A stretch of 8,299 nucleotides of DNA. It comes from Alphaproteobacteria bacterium UBA2723. Its GTDB lineage: Bacteria > Pseudomonadota > Alphaproteobacteria > RF32 > CAG-239. The translations under genes were made by a program, and so were the position numbers. The DNA lies in the NCBI GenBank assembly GCA_002353835.1, contig DEKL01000100.1, positions 3,581-11,879 on the forward strand, in the 5' to 3' direction. The notes beneath the pieces were generated by a model. It was not told the origin of the DNA, searched no databases, and was given only the letters and a program-made list of their open reading frames with translations. Each line of letters begins with the position of its first letter. Position 1 is the first letter of the stretch. This document shows, in pieces, positions 6,430 through 8,299 of this stretch.

Positions 6430-6687
6430 ATGGCACATAAGAAATCAGGCGGTAGCTCATCAAACGGACGCGACTCTATCGGGCGTCGTTTAGGTGTAAA
6501 GAAATTCGGTGGTGAATCCGTTATCTCCGGCAACATCATTATCCGTCAACGTGGAACAAAATTCCATCCGGGTAACAATGTTGGCATGGGTAAAGATCAC
6601 ACCATTTTTGCCACCACAGAAGGAAAAGTTGAGTTCAAGACCAAAGCCAATGACAGAACCTATGTTTCTGTTGTTCCGGCTGAATAA
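6430..6687 (+). CDS. rpmA: 50S ribosomal protein L27
   Basis: L27 sits near the peptidyl transferase centre, where its N-terminal tail reaches tRNA ends. The 85 residues begin [20 protein letters not shown], matching the conserved AHKKxGGSSxNGRDS tail with no Firmicutes-type cleavable prefix. [20 protein letters not shown] and the [14 protein letters not shown] segment complete the family pattern. AGGAG (6417-6421) is eight bases from the ATG. It is followed by a hairpin before obgE. Confidence 0.98.
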   Translation: MAHKKSGGSSSNGRDSIGRRLGVKKFGGESVISGNIIIRQRGTKFHPGNNVGMGKDHTIFATTEGKVEFKTKANDRTYVSVVPAE

Positions 6688-6708
6688 TTCAACTGACAGA
6701 ACAAAAAT

Positions 6709-6731
6709 AAGGGGGTGCCAGACATCCCCTT
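6709..6731 (+). terminator. Hairpin between rpmA and obgE, terminator or attenuator
   Basis: AAGGGGGTG pairs with CATCCCCTT around a five-base loop (CCAGA), a nine-bp stem with one G-T wobble. The downstream bases are TCTTTGTC, a weak, interrupted T tract. It starts 21 bases after the rpmA stop. Partial termination would lower obgE and rsfS expression relative to the two ribosomal proteins. It could also stabilise the 3' end of an rplU-rpmA message. Confidence 0.5.
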
Positions 6732-6757
6732 TCTTTGTCATAAAGGCAAAAATTTAG

Positions 6758-7837
<1,080 letters not shown>

Positions 7838-7851
7838 CAGGAGTATAAATT

Positions 7852-8193
7852 ATGAAAGATGACCAAACTTTATTAAAGCTGATAGAAAAGACCTTGGATG
7901 ATAACAAGGCTCAAGATATTGTTACCATAGATTTGAAAGGAAAAACATCTATCGCTAATTTTATGGTTATTGCCAGCGGTACATCTAATCGCCATGTTGC
8001 ATCATTAGCCGACAAAGTAAAGTCAGAATTAAAAACACACGGTTACAGTTCCTCATCTGAAGGCGAAGAAAAAGCCAATTGGGTTTTAATAGATGCGTTT
8101 GACGTTATTGTTCACATCTTTTGCCCGGAAGTACGCGAGTTTTACAACTTAGAAAAGATGTGGAACAGCGTTGCCGAAATGCGCAAGAATTAA
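7852..8193 (+). CDS. rsfS: Ribosomal silencing factor RsfS
   Basis: RsfS binds L14 on the 50S subunit and blocks joining with 30S, lowering translation when nutrients are scarce. The 113 residues carry the family landmarks: IVTIDLKGKTSIANFMVIASGTSNRHV (read in two parts, 23-31 and 32-49), GEEKANWVLIDAFDVIVHIF (71-90), and PEVREFYNLEKMW (92-104). The length is typical (about 105-120). AGGAG (7839-7843) lies eight bases before the ATG, only 14 bases after the obgE stop, so the two are cotranscribed. In many alphaproteobacteria proBA and nadD lie between obgE and rsfS; here they are absent. rlmH, a frequent downstream partner, is also missing, and a tRNA follows instead. Confidence 0.95.
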   Translation: MKDDQTLLKLIEKTLDDNKAQDIVTIDLKGKTSIANFMVIASGTSNRHVASLADKVKSELKTHGYSSSSEGEEKANWVLIDAFDVIVHIFCPEVREFYNLEKMWNSVAEMRKN

Positions 8194-8204
8194 GTTTATG
8201 GATT

Positions 8205-8253
8205 AAAAAAAGCACTTGATTTATTGATAAAGAACGTGTATCAAAACAAGTGC
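8205..8253 (-). terminator. Nested inverted repeat with A7 flank, possible minus-strand terminator
   Basis: GCACTTG (8212-8218) pairs with CAAGTGC (8247-8253), and inside it TTGATA (8224-8229) pairs with TATCAA (8239-8244). Read on the minus strand the outer stem is followed by seven T (8211-8205), as in an intrinsic terminator. On the plus strand there is no T run. The repeat overlaps the putative tRNA promoter, so it may instead serve regulation or be chance. Confidence 0.3.
8216..8244 (+). promoter_or_regulatory. Putative tRNA-Trp promoter
   Basis: TTGATT (8216-8221) and TATCAA (8239-8244) are spaced by 17 bases. Initiation would fall near 8251, about ten bases before the mature tRNA 5' end, a sensible short leader. 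Both boxes lie within the nested inverted repeat. Confidence 0.45.
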
Positions 8254-8261
8254 AGAAAGTT

Positions 8262-8299
8262 AGGGGTATAGCTCAGTTGGTAGAGCAGCGGTCTCCAAA
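8262..8299 (+). tRNA. trnW: tRNA-Trp (anticodon CCA), 3' truncated by window end
   Basis: The first 38 bases of a tRNA are visible. The acceptor 5' strand is AGGGGTA (8262-8268), followed by TA. The D stem is GCTC/GAGC (8271-8274 and 8283-8286) around AGTTGGTA. The anticodon stem 5' strand is GCGGT (8288-8292), and the loop CTCCAAA (8293-8299) places CCA at 34-36 (8295-8297). CCA reads the UGG codon, hence Trp. The 3' half lies outside the window. In proteobacteria this tRNA often precedes secE-nusG and the rplKAJL-rpoBC cluster, which can be expected just downstream. Confidence 0.93.

Overview
This window looks like chromosomal core DNA from a low-GC alphaproteobacterium. The evidence is the Obg sequence, whose linker and G1 region read like alphaproteobacterial Obg, the yebC-ruvC pair, the rplU-rpmA-obgE-rsfS block, and a tRNA-Trp at the right edge. 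Stops are TAA, TAG and TGA, so the code is the standard bacterial one. A relative of the uncultured gut alphaproteobacteria is my guess from general resemblance and is not demonstrated here. No gene-free stretch exceeds about 90 bases.

Left part, plus strand (1-692): the tail of a DEAD-box RNA helicase-like gene. Every recognisable helicase motif slot in it is altered, the second RecA domain is absent, and the reading frame shifts across a run of ten A. It is either a decaying gene, a gene that needs slippage to be read through, or a sequencing error in the A run. This is the most interesting item in the window.

Next, plus strand (777-3507): yebC (translation factor/regulator family), ruvC (Holliday junction resolvase, overlapping yebC by one base) and a polytopic GT-C-type glycosyltransferase. 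They are tightly packed and probably share one transcript from a promoter just upstream of yebC.

Middle, minus strand (3508-5428): a divergent zinc-type adenylate kinase-like protein whose stop codon abuts the glycosyltransferase stop with no gap. Upstream of it is an unrecognised lipoprotein with a cysteine-containing domain and a Pro/Gln-rich tail, separated from the kinase by a strong intrinsic terminator. A 60-base divergent intergenic region with a perfect 12-bp palindrome leads to a plus-strand exported staphylococcal-nuclease-like protein (5495-6022).

Right part, plus strand (6042-8299): a good promoter drives rplU (L21), rpmA (L27), obgE (50S assembly GTPase) and rsfS (ribosomal silencing factor), a compact set for large-subunit production and control. 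A hairpin sits between rpmA and obgE. The window ends inside a tRNA-Trp gene with its own promoter, which lies in a nested inverted repeat. The window is mostly housekeeping, and I see no mobile element, CRISPR array or clear novel multi-gene system.
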